From Carpediemonas membranifera (lineage: Eukaryota; Fornicata), in NCBI GenBank assembly GCA_019828565.1, contig JAHDYR010000007.1:868001-932000 (forward strand): 64,000 nt of DNA. Reading direction: 5' to 3'. How positions within the stretch are numbered: position 1 is the first letter of the stretch; every line of letters begins with the position of its first letter. Both the position numbers and the translations under genes were made by a program. The notes beneath the pieces are model-generated. The model made no database searches and was not told where the DNA came from. It saw only the letters and a program-made list of their open reading frames with translations. Positions 17,327 to 27,623 of this stretch are shown piece after piece.

Positions 17327-19540
17327 TCAGTAGGTCCGCGCCCGACGCCCGCCCCCGAACTTGCGATCCTGCTTCTGCTGGTAGATCTCGCTGACACTGA
17401 CCGTCGACTGAGTCCTCACCCCCGCCTCGCTGCCCCACATTGCTACGAGCGTGACCTTCTCGTACAGAGTGTGGATGTCAGCCTCGTTTGGCCCCACCAC
17501 CTCGACCAGGCCGTCGCAGTCGTAGTTATACGGCAGCTTCAACACCACAAGCTCAACGCCCTTTGAATAAATCAAATCCCGGCAGACCTGGTCGAGGGGG
17601 AGGGTCGACCCGTCGTCGGTTATAAATCCAAGAGCAGACACGGGGATGGTGCTGAGCTTGCTGTAGTCGTCCCCGCCCCACGGCGGGTCGGCAAAGACGA
17701 TAGAATGACGAGGGATGTGGTAGGAGAGGAAGTTGCCGTTGACGGCCTCGGCCTTGACGTCGTAAAGCGCCAGGTTCTCCTTCAGACACTGGTAGCGTAT
17801 GCTGTCGAGCTCAATAGACACCGTGTGGTCGATCGGCGGGTACCTCATCTGTTCCATGGTCAACCCGAAGCCGATGGTGTTGCCCCCAAGCCCTGCCGTC
17901 GCATCCACCATCGTGCACTTGTTGTGCCGCAGCGAACGGACCATCGGCAGCAGCTCGAGCACGTAGTCGCACGTAGCCTCGGCGTACTGCGTCGCGGTGA
18001 CGAACCGGAGCCCCTCACCGTCGAAGGCGATGGCGTCGCGGTCCACGCGGCGGCGGCGGGCGTCCACGGGCGGGAAGAGCCACTCCTTCTCCTGCTTGAA
18101 GCCGTGCATCACCCCAGTCTCGGATTCAATCGAATCTGCGGATCGGATCTTTGGATTTGTTAAGAGGCTGGTGTCTGCCGGTTTCTGGAGTGCCAAGTAG
18201 TAAACCATGCGCCACTGGAGCCACATTGCTGGGCGATCAGTCGGCCTCTCCTCCCACGCCACCGGCGACGATCTATTCCCCTCCCTGACGAACCTGACAG
18301 GCTCGAGCCCCACACCACGGGCCGCTTCGACGACATCCTCTGCACTGCTGAACCAGGAGCAGGCCGTGAGGGCGTGGTGCGACCAGGGCATCTCCTGCTG
18401 CGGCCAGACCACGAGGGCGTACGCCGTGTCTTGGGCGTCGAGGAGGATGCGGTCGTCGTTGGACGAGGCGTCGTGGTCGCGGACTACCAGGATCCCACCC
18501 GGGGCGAGCCATGTGTGGGCGTTCGCTAGGACGGTGTGCCATGCAGAGATATGGTGGAGTGTCATGGAGATTACAATCAGATCGAATCTATTATCCAGAT
18601 CCGAGTGGTCGGCAGATGCTGAGGTTTGGAGGTAAGTAAAGTCTGCCGCGTTTTCCAGGGGACGCAAATCCATCCCTACAGCGTCACTGGCCTGCAGCCG
18701 ATACTCATTCTTCAGCTCCTTCACCAGCGCTCCGTCGTCACAACCAATGTCTAAAACTGCGCGAGGTGACCATGGTCTAGGGGGCGTGAGCTTCCGAATG
18801 ACGCCGCATATCTTCCTCGCCCTGCTGTCGGGGTAAGGCTCGGGCGCCTTCTCGACCTCCATGGGGCGAGCCTTCACCGCCCTGTCGCCATGAATGAGCG
18901 TGTGGATGGCGTCATACGCGCTTTCGTCGTCAGGGCAGGTCTCGAATAGTCTGAAGATCTCCTTGGCGGGGGTCTGCTTGCGGGCGCGGTCTGCCATCCA
19001 CCGGGCGAGGAGCATCGCGTGGGTGCTGGCGTTGGCGGCCAGAGTTTTCAGCTGCATGCCGCTTGCGATGGTCGGGTTGGCCACAGGGGCATCCGCGTTG
19101 GCCGCTGGGATGGGCGCCGTCTTGAGAACGAGAAGGGTCGAGTCCCCCATGGTGATAGGGGCCGCGAGGAGGGGGAGGGCGTCGGGGATGTCTGTAGAGC
19201 GAAGTAGGACCCCGACACAGGGGTTTTGGAGCTTCTTGATGGCTTCTAGAGCAGATTCTGTCAAGTTGGACGTGCAGAGGAGCACAGAACAGGGCGGCTT
19301 GTCCTCTACAACAAAGGATTTCAACGTAGTGACGTCGCATTCACTGTACTGATGGATCTTCTGCCATTGTGCTGTCTCGCTCACGCCCAGCATGCCTTCA
19401 ATATCGACTGGCTTCACCATTGTCCCCTCAAGCTCTGCAACAATGAGCTCGTGGATGTTCTCGGGTATTTGGTACAAGCGGAGGTCAAATATGCGGTCTC
19501 GCGCGATGGAAAACTTGATTAATGAATCAACAAGGCTCAT
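17327..19540 (-). CDS. TGS1: TGS1-type cap hypermethylase fused to a second SAM methyltransferase
   Basis: A 737-residue protein. C-terminal about 220 residues are TGS1-like: VDATAGLGGNTIGF (SAM motif I), SIELDS, and the catalytic FADPPWGGDDY at about 616 (TGS1 signature DPPWGGxxY), ending with VELVVLKLPYN. TGS1 converts m7G caps of snRNA/snoRNA to trimethylguanosine. In the middle (about 255-400) is a separate class I methyltransferase: VLDIGCDDGALVKEL, then FDLIVISMTLHHIS and LAPGGILVVRDHD. The N-terminal 240 residues are not recognised. The middle domain resembles stand-alone methyltransferases with a PGG-L-x-x-R-x-HD motif seen in large DNA viruses and protists (recalled, not searched). 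The single polypeptide could add two methyl groups to one RNA class, but that is inference. Ends with a basic GGGRRARTY tail. Confidence 0.75.
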   Translation of the reverse strand: MSLVDSLIKFSIARDRIFDLRLYQIPENIHELIVAELEGTMVKPVDIEGMLGVSETAQWQKIHQYSECDVTTLKSFVVEDKPPCSVLLCTSNLTESALEAIKKLQNPCVGVLLRSTDIPDALPLLAAPITMGDSTLLVLKTAPIPAANADAPVANPTIASGMQLKTLAANASTHAMLLARWMADRARKQTPAKEIFRLFETCPDDESAYDAIHTLIHGDRAVKARPMEVEKAPEPYPDSRARKICGVIRKLTPPRPWSPRAVLDIGCDDGALVKELKNEYRLQASDAVGMDLRPLENAADFTYLQTSASADHSDLDNRFDLIVISMTLHHISAWHTVLANAHTWLAPGGILVVRDHDASSNDDRILLDAQDTAYALVVWPQQEMPWSHHALTACSWFSSAEDVVEAARGVGLEPVRFVREGNRSSPVAWEERPTDRPAMWLQWRMVYYLALQKPADTSLLTNPKIRSADSIESETGVMHGFKQEKEWLFPPVDARRRRVDRDAIAFDGEGLRFVTATQYAEATCDYVLELLPMVRSLRHNKCTMVDATAGLGGNTIGFGLTMEQMRYPPIDHTVSIELDSIRYQCLKENLALYDVKAEAVNGNFLSYHIPRHSIVFADPPWGGDDYSKLSTIPVSALGFITDDGSTLPLDQVCRDLIYSKGVELVVLKLPYNYDCDGLVEVVGPNEADIHTLYEKVTLVAMWGSEAGVRTQSTVSVSEIYQQKQDRKFGGGRRARTY

Positions 19541-19984
19541 CGAGGGAATGGGAGGGCTATCCTGCGGGACGGAGCAGATGCAGGTTGTATGGCGTGACTG
19601 TGCTTGGCGAGGCTCTTGCGGGATATTTGAGTGCCCATTTTGTCAGGGTCTGACCCTTTTCAAGTCTAACAAAGAGAAGGCTGTGGGTTGTTATTTGAAG
19701 ACGAAAACACGCGGCCAGTGATGATATTGTGGCTAGTAAAGATCATTTCTTGACTCCTTGGGGTCGATCGTATGTCATGCCTTAAAGTGCGTCGATAGAA
19801 CTCGCAGGGAATCACTTCCAGCGGCCAAAAAACTTGCCGAGGGTGGCTAATCGTGATTTCTGAATATCGATAGCTTCTTTTTGTGGTTATAAATCCTCCA
19901 GATCCTTTGCTTTCCTTGTCGTCGACACCCTTGTGTCAACATGTTGAAAAAAAGAATTGGCGAGAAGCCTCGTTGTCCTCTGAA
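19541..19984. promoter_or_regulatory. Divergent promoter region between TGS1-like gene and RPLP0
   Basis: About 440 bp separating a minus-strand and a plus-strand gene. Contains TTTTT at 19878..19882 and a 7-A tract at 19947..19953, 31 bp before the P0 ATG, in line with the A/T tracts of other translation genes here. Confidence 0.4.
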
Positions 19985-20902
19985 ATGTCCGCTCGCGAAC
20001 GCAAGGAACAGTACTTCGTCAAGCTCACCGAGCTTGTCCGTACCTATAACAAGATCATCCTTGTTAAGGCTGATAACGTGGGTTCCAGCCAGCTCCACGC
20101 CGTCCGCCAGGCTCTCCGCGGCAAGGCCGAGGTTCTCTTCGGCAAGAACACTCGCATCGTCAAGTGCATCCGTACTCTTGAGAACGAGAACGAGAAGATC
20201 CAGGAGCTCGTCCCTCACATCAAGGGCAACGTCGGTCTCGTTTTCACCAACGGTGACCTCAAGGAGATCAAGGACATCATCGAGGCCAACCGCCGTGAGG
20301 CTCCCGCCCGTGTCGGTGCCATCGCCCCCGTCGATGTCATCGTCCCCGCTCAGAACACCTCCCTTGAGCCCACCCAGACCTCCTTCCTCCAGGCCCTCAA
20401 CATCGCCTCCAAGATCACCCGTGGTACCATCGAGATCCTCAACGACGTCCACCTCATCAAGGCTGGCGACAAGGTCGGTGCCTCCGAGTCTGCCCTCCTC
20501 CAGAAGCTCGACATGCGTCCTTTCTTCTACTCTCTCGAGATCGCGACCGTCTACGACGATGGCCAGATCTTCGACGCTGCTATCCTCAACATCACCGACG
20601 AGACCTTCGAGGGCTTCATGGCCGCTGGTATCAAGAACATCGCCTCCGTCTCCCTTGCTGCCAACATCCCCACCATCGCCGCTGTGCCCCACCTCTTCAT
20701 CAACGGCTACAAGAAGGTCCTCTCCGTCGCTGTCGCCACCGAGGTCACCTTCCCCCTCGCCCAGGCCGCCAAGGACTTCATCGCCGATCCTTCCAAGTTC
20801 GCCGTCGCCGCTGCCCCCGCTGCTGAGGAGGCTGCTCCCGCTGCCGCCGCCGAGTCTGAGTCTGAGAGCGACTCCGACATGGGCTTCGATCTTTTCGGTT
20901 AA
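19985..20902 (+). CDS. RPLP0: 60S acidic ribosomal protein P0 (uL10)
   Basis: A 305-residue protein starting MSARERKEQYFVKLTELV. The N-terminal rRNA-binding domain contains KADNVGSSQLHAVRQALRGKAEVLFGKNT, spread over about residues 28-55, the standard P0 signature. The C-terminus is the Ala/Glu/Ser-rich P-stalk tail ending ESDSDMGFDLFG (family SDDDMGFGLFD), which recruits elongation factors. Length is normal (about 310 in most eukaryotes). The frame is open 34 codons upstream but that stretch (NPPDPLLSL) is not part of P0. Strong bias to C- and G-ending codons, as expected for a highly expressed gene. Confidence 0.97.
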   Translation: MSARERKEQYFVKLTELVRTYNKIILVKADNVGSSQLHAVRQALRGKAEVLFGKNTRIVKCIRTLENENEKIQELVPHIKGNVGLVFTNGDLKEIKDIIEANRREAPARVGAIAPVDVIVPAQNTSLEPTQTSFLQALNIASKITRGTIEILNDVHLIKAGDKVGASESALLQKLDMRPFFYSLEIATVYDDGQIFDAAILNITDETFEGFMAAGIKNIASVSLAANIPTIAAVPHLFINGYKKVLSVAVATEVTFPLAQAAKDFIADPSKFAVAAAPAAEEAAPAAAAESESESDSDMGFDLFG

Positions 20903-21065
20903 TTCGGTAAAATCTTCGTCTGTTGCGAGTGCTGACTGAAGTATTAGCAGTTTATTTTACTTCAGTTCGGCATTGGCGCTCATCATGTAACGCTTAATCA
21001 GCTGATGACTGACCCACGTCGACTTCAACAATGATCACAAATGCGACCACACTAATTTAAACTTA

Positions 21066-24053
21066 CTAAAGATCGTCCTCACCATCCACATAGGGCTGCG
21101 GAGGCTCCAGCTCCATCTCACTAAAGATCGAGCTCCCAAAGTACTCGGCAACAACCGAAAACGGCGAGGGGTCGTTCTGCAGCTTCTTATCGAACCCCAT
21201 AAAGTCGACGATCTTCTTCCTCATCACCTCCTGCTCCTTGTTCAGCGCGGCCATCTCCCCAGAGCACTTGTAGCACCTGTCGTCGGCCGTCAGACAGTCG
21301 GCGTGGTACGAGTGGCCGCATGAAAAGTGGACAATCTGTCCAGTCAGCTGCTTGTGGCACGAGTCGCACTCCTGTGACCGGTAGACTCTGACACCCTTGC
21401 ACAGGCGGACGTCCTCGCTGACCTTGTCGATGTCCGTCTCGAGCTTTCGTATCTCCTCTGTGTTCTCCGCGATGATGGACTCCTGCGCCTTCATCTTCTC
21501 GATCAGATAAGCGCCCAGGTCGCACAGCAGACAGTCTGTCTGGGCTAGGGCGTCGACCACCTCGAGAGGGGTCATCACAGACTCCATCTGATCGAGATAC
21601 TGGGCCAACAGACTCGGGCCCTTCTCCCCGGCGTGCTCTGCGGAGTACTTGGCCACGTGCGGTAGGAGAGTGCGGGCGACAGTCTGCCGGTCGACCGGGG
21701 TGACCGTCTCGTCGCCAGAGAACTTGTTGAACTCTAACACGGCCTCTGGGATGTTCCCCGAGGCGATGTGGTAGCGGACGATCTCGCTGAGATGCCGGCT
21801 AAGATGGAGGATGCCGCGACGGAACTGGTGGATGTGGCAAGTCACGAGAGCACGCTGACGGTCAGGCCCAGATTCTGGTTGGTCGAGATATCCAAGGAGA
21901 TCTGATTCGACCGCAGCCTTGGCCTTAGGGTCAGCCTCCGGGTCCTTGTCAAGCTCGGCCCAAGTTGTCATTTTCAACTCAAACAGAGTCGTCCACACAT
22001 CGACTGGACACGCGTCGAGCTTGACAATCTCAGTCAACAAGTCAGTCAGTAGTGCGGGGTGGTTGATGTAGAGCGGGAACACGCTGTGGATCGAGTGGCT
22101 CGTGGCGTAGTCGAGGTTGTCGCTGTCCTCGATGGTCAGGCTAACCGTCTTCTTACGGCAGTGACGGACGATGAGGTCGTTCAGGTCGCCCGACGCCTGC
22201 TTGTCTTCGAGAAGCACGGCGGCATGCTCCTGGATGAGTTCGAATAGGGTTTCCCAGCTGACCACCTTTGTCATCGTCTCGACGGCCTGGGTCAGTTGAT
22301 GATCTCCGACTTGGATTCGAGTCACCCAGTCGAGTCGACCCGCCATGTTGGCGATGCGGCTGGCAGTCTCGATGGCCTTGGCCGTGCCCCGGTTGTGGCA
22401 GTACACGATGATCGACTCGACGTCGAGTGTTGTCAGGTCGAGCGCCTTGCCTCGGCCTGAGCCAAAGATGAAGGAGCGGAGCTCGTCAACGCCGCTGTCA
22501 GCTGGATCGGCCCCGTGCTTGCCGCGCTTCTTAGTGAAGCAGTTGAGGAGCAGTCTGGTGTGATGCGATGTGTGAAGTCCCACGCGATGCAGCGCCTTGA
22601 GATAATCAGTCAGCCACTGCACATTTGACGAGTTCAAAAGCTTGTCGATGACGTACGAGGGCTCGACGCCGTGCCCGATGGTCTGCTTGTAGTAGTTCAC
22701 GGCGTTCTCGGGGTCGCCCTTCAACCAGAGGTAGTCGGCGTAGTCACGTCGGATCGACGAGATGTAGTCCTCGTCCCGCCCTTCGTTCGACGCCAGCTTG
22801 ATCGCCGTGGCATACTGGTTCTTCGCATAGAGGCCCTCGAGCTTCCGCTGCGTGTCAATCTCGGTGACACAGTGGACGTTGCCGTCCGCGGTCAGTGTGT
22901 AGAGCGAGTTCCCGTCGGCCACGACGTCGATTATGCCGCAGTTGTGTGTATGCTGGAAAGTGATGATTTTCTCAGTATGGTCAACGACTGTCAAAGTCAC
23001 CATCTGAGTTGCGGGCATGACTTCCTCGAAATGCTCCATATCCTCCCGCTCGCCGAGCTCCGAGACGTTGGCGATGTCTGGGGATACGAGGACGAAGCAG
23101 CCCTTGAACGAGCTGACGATGAAGTGGCCTTGGTCCGTCGGGGTCGGGAAGAAGAAGTCGGGCCGGTAGTAGGTGTAGATCGCTGACGGCTCGGCTGCAG
23201 CGTAGCCTTCGATGCCGAACATCTCGACTGTGCCGTCTGCCGCGGCGATGCGGGGTGGGACTCGGGCCGCGCATCTGATGGGGACGCCCTTCTTGCCCTC
23301 GTCCATGACGTGGGTCAGGCGGGAGTCTGCGTCTCCTAGCTGGATCCTGCCGCCCGACAGGAAGGCCACGAGGACGGCGCCGCGGCCAAAGGTGCGGGTG
23401 TTGTCGTCAAAGAACTTCTGCACTGCCGAGTGGGGGGAGGCGGCTGAGCAGGTGGTCAGGAACAGCTTGTTCTTGGCTGTGTGAGACCAGGAGACGTTGG
23501 TGACGGCGTGCGCCTCCCCGTCGACGCCGTGCATGTTAAGGTGGGAGATGTGCGGGTTGGGGGAGGTCACGTCTGTCACTACGACGAGAGTGGCGGAGGA
23601 GAAGCCCACGGCGACGTGCGTGTGGTCGGGGTGCACGCTGAAGCAAAGGGCTCGGCATTCGCGGCCAGGCGCGGCGATCTCACGGGGGATGATGATGGGT
23701 CTGCTCGCTCTGGCGGCGGCTGTGTTCTTCAGGATCGTGTTGACACGGATAGCGCGGATCACGAAGTGCTCCTGCTCCTCAATTGTGTTGATGCCAATGC
23801 AGACAAGCAGGTTGTTGCGGCTGCGGGTCACCAGCTTCACACTGAGCGTTATTGTGTCGAACACATCATCAACCGCCCATTCAAAGTGCTCATCAGCGAC
23901 GAACACGTTCCCTTTGTCATCGCCCACCGCAAAGAGCCCTGTACTGACGTGAAAACAGGTAATTTTGCCCGCATGTTGGGGAACTTGCGGATGATTGCAG
24001 AATGTGGAGGCGGGCGTCCGTTCTAAAAAGTTGAACCTTTTGTATTGGAACAT
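21066..24053 (-). CDS. VPS11: Vacuolar sorting protein Vps11 (CORVET/HOPS core)
   Basis: A 995-residue protein starting MFQYKRFNFLERTP, the usual Vps11 start (x-RRF-x-FF). N-terminal half is a beta-propeller (repeated strand pattern, e.g. ITCFHVSTGLFAVGDDKGNV). The middle alpha-solenoid has the Vps11 hallmark YKQTIGHGVEPSYVIDKLLN and LLLNCFTKK. The C-terminus is a RING-type zinc finger starting CDSCHKQLTG and ending CYKCSGEM (about 894-930). Vps11 scaffolds the endosome/lysosome tethering complexes. An upstream ATG at 24110 would add 19 residues; the chosen start fits the family. Neighbours are unrelated in function. Confidence 0.92.
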   Translation of the reverse strand: MFQYKRFNFLERTPASTFCNHPQVPQHAGKITCFHVSTGLFAVGDDKGNVFVADEHFEWAVDDVFDTITLSVKLVTRSRNNLLVCIGINTIEEQEHFVIRAIRVNTILKNTAAARASRPIIIPREIAAPGRECRALCFSVHPDHTHVAVGFSSATLVVVTDVTSPNPHISHLNMHGVDGEAHAVTNVSWSHTAKNKLFLTTCSAASPHSAVQKFFDDNTRTFGRGAVLVAFLSGGRIQLGDADSRLTHVMDEGKKGVPIRCAARVPPRIAAADGTVEMFGIEGYAAAEPSAIYTYYRPDFFFPTPTDQGHFIVSSFKGCFVLVSPDIANVSELGEREDMEHFEEVMPATQMVTLTVVDHTEKIITFQHTHNCGIIDVVADGNSLYTLTADGNVHCVTEIDTQRKLEGLYAKNQYATAIKLASNEGRDEDYISSIRRDYADYLWLKGDPENAVNYYKQTIGHGVEPSYVIDKLLNSSNVQWLTDYLKALHRVGLHTSHHTRLLLNCFTKKRGKHGADPADSGVDELRSFIFGSGRGKALDLTTLDVESIIVYCHNRGTAKAIETASRIANMAGRLDWVTRIQVGDHQLTQAVETMTKVVSWETLFELIQEHAAVLLEDKQASGDLNDLIVRHCRKKTVSLTIEDSDNLDYATSHSIHSVFPLYINHPALLTDLLTEIVKLDACPVDVWTTLFELKMTTWAELDKDPEADPKAKAAVESDLLGYLDQPESGPDRQRALVTCHIHQFRRGILHLSRHLSEIVRYHIASGNIPEAVLEFNKFSGDETVTPVDRQTVARTLLPHVAKYSAEHAGEKGPSLLAQYLDQMESVMTPLEVVDALAQTDCLLCDLGAYLIEKMKAQESIIAENTEEIRKLETDIDKVSEDVRLCKGVRVYRSQECDSCHKQLTGQIVHFSCGHSYHADCLTADDRCYKCSGEMAALNKEQEVMRKKIVDFMGFDKKLQNDPSPFSVVAEYFGSSIFSEMELEPPQPYVDGEDDL

Positions 24054-24084
24054 TACCCTCAAGCCAATTCGACTTTCGGCGACA

Positions 24085-24094
24085 TAAACTGCAC
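24085..24094 (-). promoter_or_regulatory. GTGCAGTTTA promoter-like element
   Basis: The minus strand reads GTGCAGTTTA 31 bp before the Vps11 ATG at 24053. Confidence 0.5.
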
Positions 24095-24840
24095 CATGTT
24101 CATAAGTCAAGCATGTGGGGGTTCCCGTGCGTATTCTTGGACAACCGACTGAAATGAACCCATCCCTTCAACTGAGATGATCAACTATTTCCCATTTCCG
24201 TTGTGTCCGATATTCGAAGAATTCTGATGATTCAGCACCCCGTGGCACGTCAATCATGGTGTTCTCCTCAAGTTCACATGTTTAACGACTATTAAACCCA
24301 TTCCAAGGGTGAGTCAACCCAACTCAGGAGGGGTGTGACTTGGATGGAGTCGAAGCATCGTCTGCGGAAGAAAGAAGCCTGTGGAAGCATGTCGAGGCTG
24401 CTCGCGTCAAAGGAAGCCAGTCATCGAGTGGCAAGCCTCTGTGCTCGTTCAACTCGGGTCTCCATGGCCTGCTGAATGGGGGCAGTTTCCCAGGGCTTCA
24501 CCATACCGTACCGTATCATTGCCGCATGCCAGAAGTTCTTTCACCCGGTTGGGTGATAATGAGTTCAATGTCGACATACCGCACGAATACTCACATTTAA
24601 AAACGCTTTTCGCTCAGATTTGACTTATCTTGACCACTGGGTCGAGACGAATCTTCTTCTTTATGGATCTAGACCAAATCATCGACAAAAAGGACATACG
24701 CAGGTGTTATGCACCATTCCCATGTTGTTCCCAATCCATTCGAGACATGAAAGGCAGTCGACCGTCAGGTCCCACGAGATCTTGAAAGATTCTGCCCTGA
24801 CAGAAAACCAAAGCACTGCCGTGGAGATCAATAGAACGCA
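24095..24840. other. Intergenic stretch, nothing recognised
   Basis: About 750 bp between divergently transcribed Vps11 and the flavodiiron fusion. Only short frames without family features; moderately AT-rich near 24180-24300 and 24580-24700. Confidence 0.45.
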
Positions 24841-27477
24841 ATGTCCCTTGAAATCTCTCCAAACCTTTACTACGTTGGCGCATATGACGCTGACCTTCGT
24901 ATTTTCGACATCATCATGGAGACTGGCTACGGCACGTCTTACAACTCTTACATCCTCAAGACTAGCGAAGGAAACGTGCTTTTCGAGACCGCCAAGGAGC
25001 GCTGCTATGACGAATTCATGGGAAAGATCAAGTCCGTGATTGGCGACGAGAAGTTCGCCTTCATCGTCTGCAATCACACCGAGCCTGATCACAGCGGCTC
25101 CCTCGCCAGGATCCTCGAGGAGCACTCGCCCGACGCCACTGTGATCGGAACCACCCACGCCATCGACTATCTAGAGCAGATCACGAACCGTTCTGATTTT
25201 AAGCGCCGTCCTGTAGAGGTTGACAACAAGGAATCGCACCACATCAAGGTGGGCGAGTTCGACCTTCAGTTCCACATCGCGCCCTTCCTCCACTGGCCGG
25301 ACAGCATGTTCACCTACATCCCCCAGCTGAAGACGGTGTTTACCTGTGATTTCCTCGGAGCCCACTTCTGCCCGAACCCAGAGACGACTCTCGTCAACCA
25401 GGACGGCGAGGACTACTGGGACGCATTCAAGTACTATTACGACTGCATCTTCGGCCCCTTCCCCAAGTACGTCGCTCAGGGCGTCGCCATCCTCAAGACC
25501 ATGGACCTCGAGACTGTCGGCACGTCTCACGGCCCCGTGCTCGTCGGCAAGGAAAACATCGCCAAGCGTATCGAGAAGTACGCGGCCTGGGGCGTCGTAC
25601 CCGAGCGCGAGCACCGCGTTGTCGTCGGCTACACCTCCGCTTACGGCTACACTGGCGAGATGGCTGCCGCTATCGTTGAAGGCCTCAAGGCCGCCGACCC
25701 AACTCTCAAGGTCGAGTCCTACGATCTGGGCAATCGCACCATGACCGTGGATGCCTTCATCGGTTTCATGAACGCCTCTGAGGGTGTCATTATCGGCTCG
25801 CCCACCATTAACGGTGAAGCCCTGCCCCACGCTTGGCAGATCGTTACTGCGCTCAACACCATCGCCCACAAGGGCATGGTTGCCGCTGTATTCGGCTCTT
25901 ACGGCTGGTCTGGCCAGGCGACGAAGAACCTGCACGAGCGCCTGACCCAGCTGACGTCGATGAAGAAGCCACTCTCTCCCCTCGCCATCCGGTTCAGGGC
26001 CAGCGAGGACGACATCGCCAAGTGTCGCGAGTATGGTTCGCTTTTCGCCAAGTCCGTCCTTGGCGAGCGTGTGACCGATATCTGCGCCACCGAAGACGCT
26101 GACGACGAGGCCGACAAGTTCACCTTCATCCCCGACGGCAAGCTCCACCGCTGGAAATGCGTCGTGTGCGGCGAGATCGTCATCAGCGACATTCCCCCCG
26201 AGATGTGCGAGGCGTGCGGCGCAGGTGCCGACGCCTTCGTTCTCCTCCCCGATGAGGATGACGAGACGACCGAATACGCCGGCCACGTCGTTGTCATCGG
26301 TGGTGGCCCCGCCGCCTTCAACGCCGCCCGCACCGCCCGCGACCGTGCCCCTGGAGCTTCTGTCACACTCATTTCCGCAGAAAAGCACCTGCCTTATTAC
26401 CGGATGAACATCTCCCATGGTATCAACAACGTTTGCATGCTCAAGCCAGACGCAATCCTCCTCAAGCCCGCCGAATGGTACTACGACAACAACATTACCG
26501 TTCGTCTCGGCGAAGAGGTGACCAAGATTGATCGCGAGCAGCATACGATCGAGACCGCCGAGGATGTCATCCCGTACGATAAGCTTGTCATCGCCACTGG
26601 TGGCTCGCCTTTCATTCCTTACAAGACGGTCCACCCGTGTGGTAACTCCATATCTATTAGAACGATCGAGGATATCGAGAAGATCTCGAACCGAATCTGT
26701 CACGAGAACGAGGTCCGTGTGGTTGTCATCGGCGGTGGAGTCCTAGGCCTCGAATGCCTTCCCTTCCTTCTCACACGTGATAACGTCTCCATCACTGTGG
26801 TCGAGCGGTCGCCTCATATCATGTCCGTCCAGGTCGACTCCTGCATGGCGTGTCGCGTGGAGAAGTATCTGATGGAGCAGTCGAAGGGCCGTCTCTCGTT
26901 CAAGACCAACGCTGTCGTGACAGATTTCACGATCACTGACAACCAGATCCAGGCCCTCACGTTCGAGGACGGTTCGATCTTGGATGCGGATCTTGTGATC
27001 TGGGCCATTGGCGTTCGTTCCAACGTCAGCCTTGCTTCCGACGCCGGCATCAAGACCGGCCGCGGTGTTCTCGTCAACGACCGCATGGTTTCCTCCGACC
27101 CCAACGTTCTTGCCTGTGGCGACTGTTCCGAGCAGATGGGTGGTATTTTCGCCCCCAACTGGGCCAGCGCCGTTGAAGGCGGTAACATTGCCGGTGCCGT
27201 TGCTGTGGGCCTCGACAAGGAGTACCCCAAGCAGCCGTTCCCCTTCATGCTGAACATTTATGAGCGGACAGTAATGGCCCTCGGCAGGTCTTCCGGACGC
27301 GGCGCTGAGCCGTACTACCTCAACCAGGGCGATGATGTCACGACCAAGATCTTCCACGAGAACGGTGCTGTTGTCGGCGCGTCTAAGCTGGGCGGCGAGT
27401 TGCAGTGCGTGGAGCTTGCCAGCGCTATTGGCGAGGGTATGTCCTCTAAGGCGGCCCAGAAGTGGTTGTTCAAGTAA
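24841..27477 (+). CDS. Flavodiiron protein-rubredoxin-NAD(P)H:rubredoxin oxidoreductase fusion (class F-type)
   Basis: An 878-residue single-chain oxygen/NO reductase. Residues 1-250: metallo-beta-lactamase-like diiron domain with H79-T-E81-P-D83-H84, H151, D170 and H230 as the likely iron ligands, all present. Residues 258-400: flavodoxin domain (YTSAYGYTGEMA for FMN phosphate). Residues about 437-462: rubredoxin knuckles C440-VV-C443 and C456-EA-C459. Residues about 480-878: FAD/NADH oxidoreductase with two GxGxxG-type folds (VVVIGGGPAAF and VVVIGGGVLGLE) and the late CGDCSE motif. This order lets NADH electrons pass through FAD, rubredoxin iron and FMN to the diiron site, reducing O2 to water or NO to N2O. 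The architecture is known from Trichomonas and some bacteria, and eukaryotic copies are thought to be laterally acquired. Codon use matches neighbours, so any transfer is old. Confidence 0.95.
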   Translation: MSLEISPNLYYVGAYDADLRIFDIIMETGYGTSYNSYILKTSEGNVLFETAKERCYDEFMGKIKSVIGDEKFAFIVCNHTEPDHSGSLARILEEHSPDATVIGTTHAIDYLEQITNRSDFKRRPVEVDNKESHHIKVGEFDLQFHIAPFLHWPDSMFTYIPQLKTVFTCDFLGAHFCPNPETTLVNQDGEDYWDAFKYYYDCIFGPFPKYVAQGVAILKTMDLETVGTSHGPVLVGKENIAKRIEKYAAWGVVPEREHRVVVGYTSAYGYTGEMAAAIVEGLKAADPTLKVESYDLGNRTMTVDAFIGFMNASEGVIIGSPTINGEALPHAWQIVTALNTIAHKGMVAAVFGSYGWSGQATKNLHERLTQLTSMKKPLSPLAIRFRASEDDIAKCREYGSLFAKSVLGERVTDICATEDADDEADKFTFIPDGKLHRWKCVVCGEIVISDIPPEMCEACGAGADAFVLLPDEDDETTEYAGHVVVIGGGPAAFNAARTARDRAPGASVTLISAEKHLPYYRMNISHGINNVCMLKPDAILLKPAEWYYDNNITVRLGEEVTKIDREQHTIETAEDVIPYDKLVIATGGSPFIPYKTVHPCGNSISIRTIEDIEKISNRICHENEVRVVVIGGGVLGLECLPFLLTRDNVSITVVERSPHIMSVQVDSCMACRVEKYLMEQSKGRLSFKTNAVVTDFTITDNQIQALTFEDGSILDADLVIWAIGVRSNVSLASDAGIKTGRGVLVNDRMVSSDPNVLACGDCSEQMGGIFAPNWASAVEGGNIAGAVAVGLDKEYPKQPFPFMLNIYERTVMALGRSSGRGAEPYYLNQGDDVTTKIFHENGAVVGASKLGGELQCVELASAIGEGMSSKAAQKWLFK

Positions 27478-27574
27478 GCAGGGTCAAATAAATGTGTAGA
27501 ATGAATAGTTGTACTCAACTTGCCTTAGTTCCCGGTGGGGTGTGGAGAAGGTCGTGTATGCCGGTGGGTTGGGG

Positions 27575-27597
27575 AAAAAACTTTGCATGAAAAAAAA
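27575..27597 (+). promoter_or_regulatory. Poly-A tracts upstream of RPS2
   Basis: Six A at 27575..27580 and eight A at 27590..27597, 27-49 bp before the ATG at 27624. Comparable tracts precede the other translation genes in this window. Confidence 0.4.
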
Positions 27598-27623
27598 CAG
27601 CTAGCAGCGATACGGACATAGCA

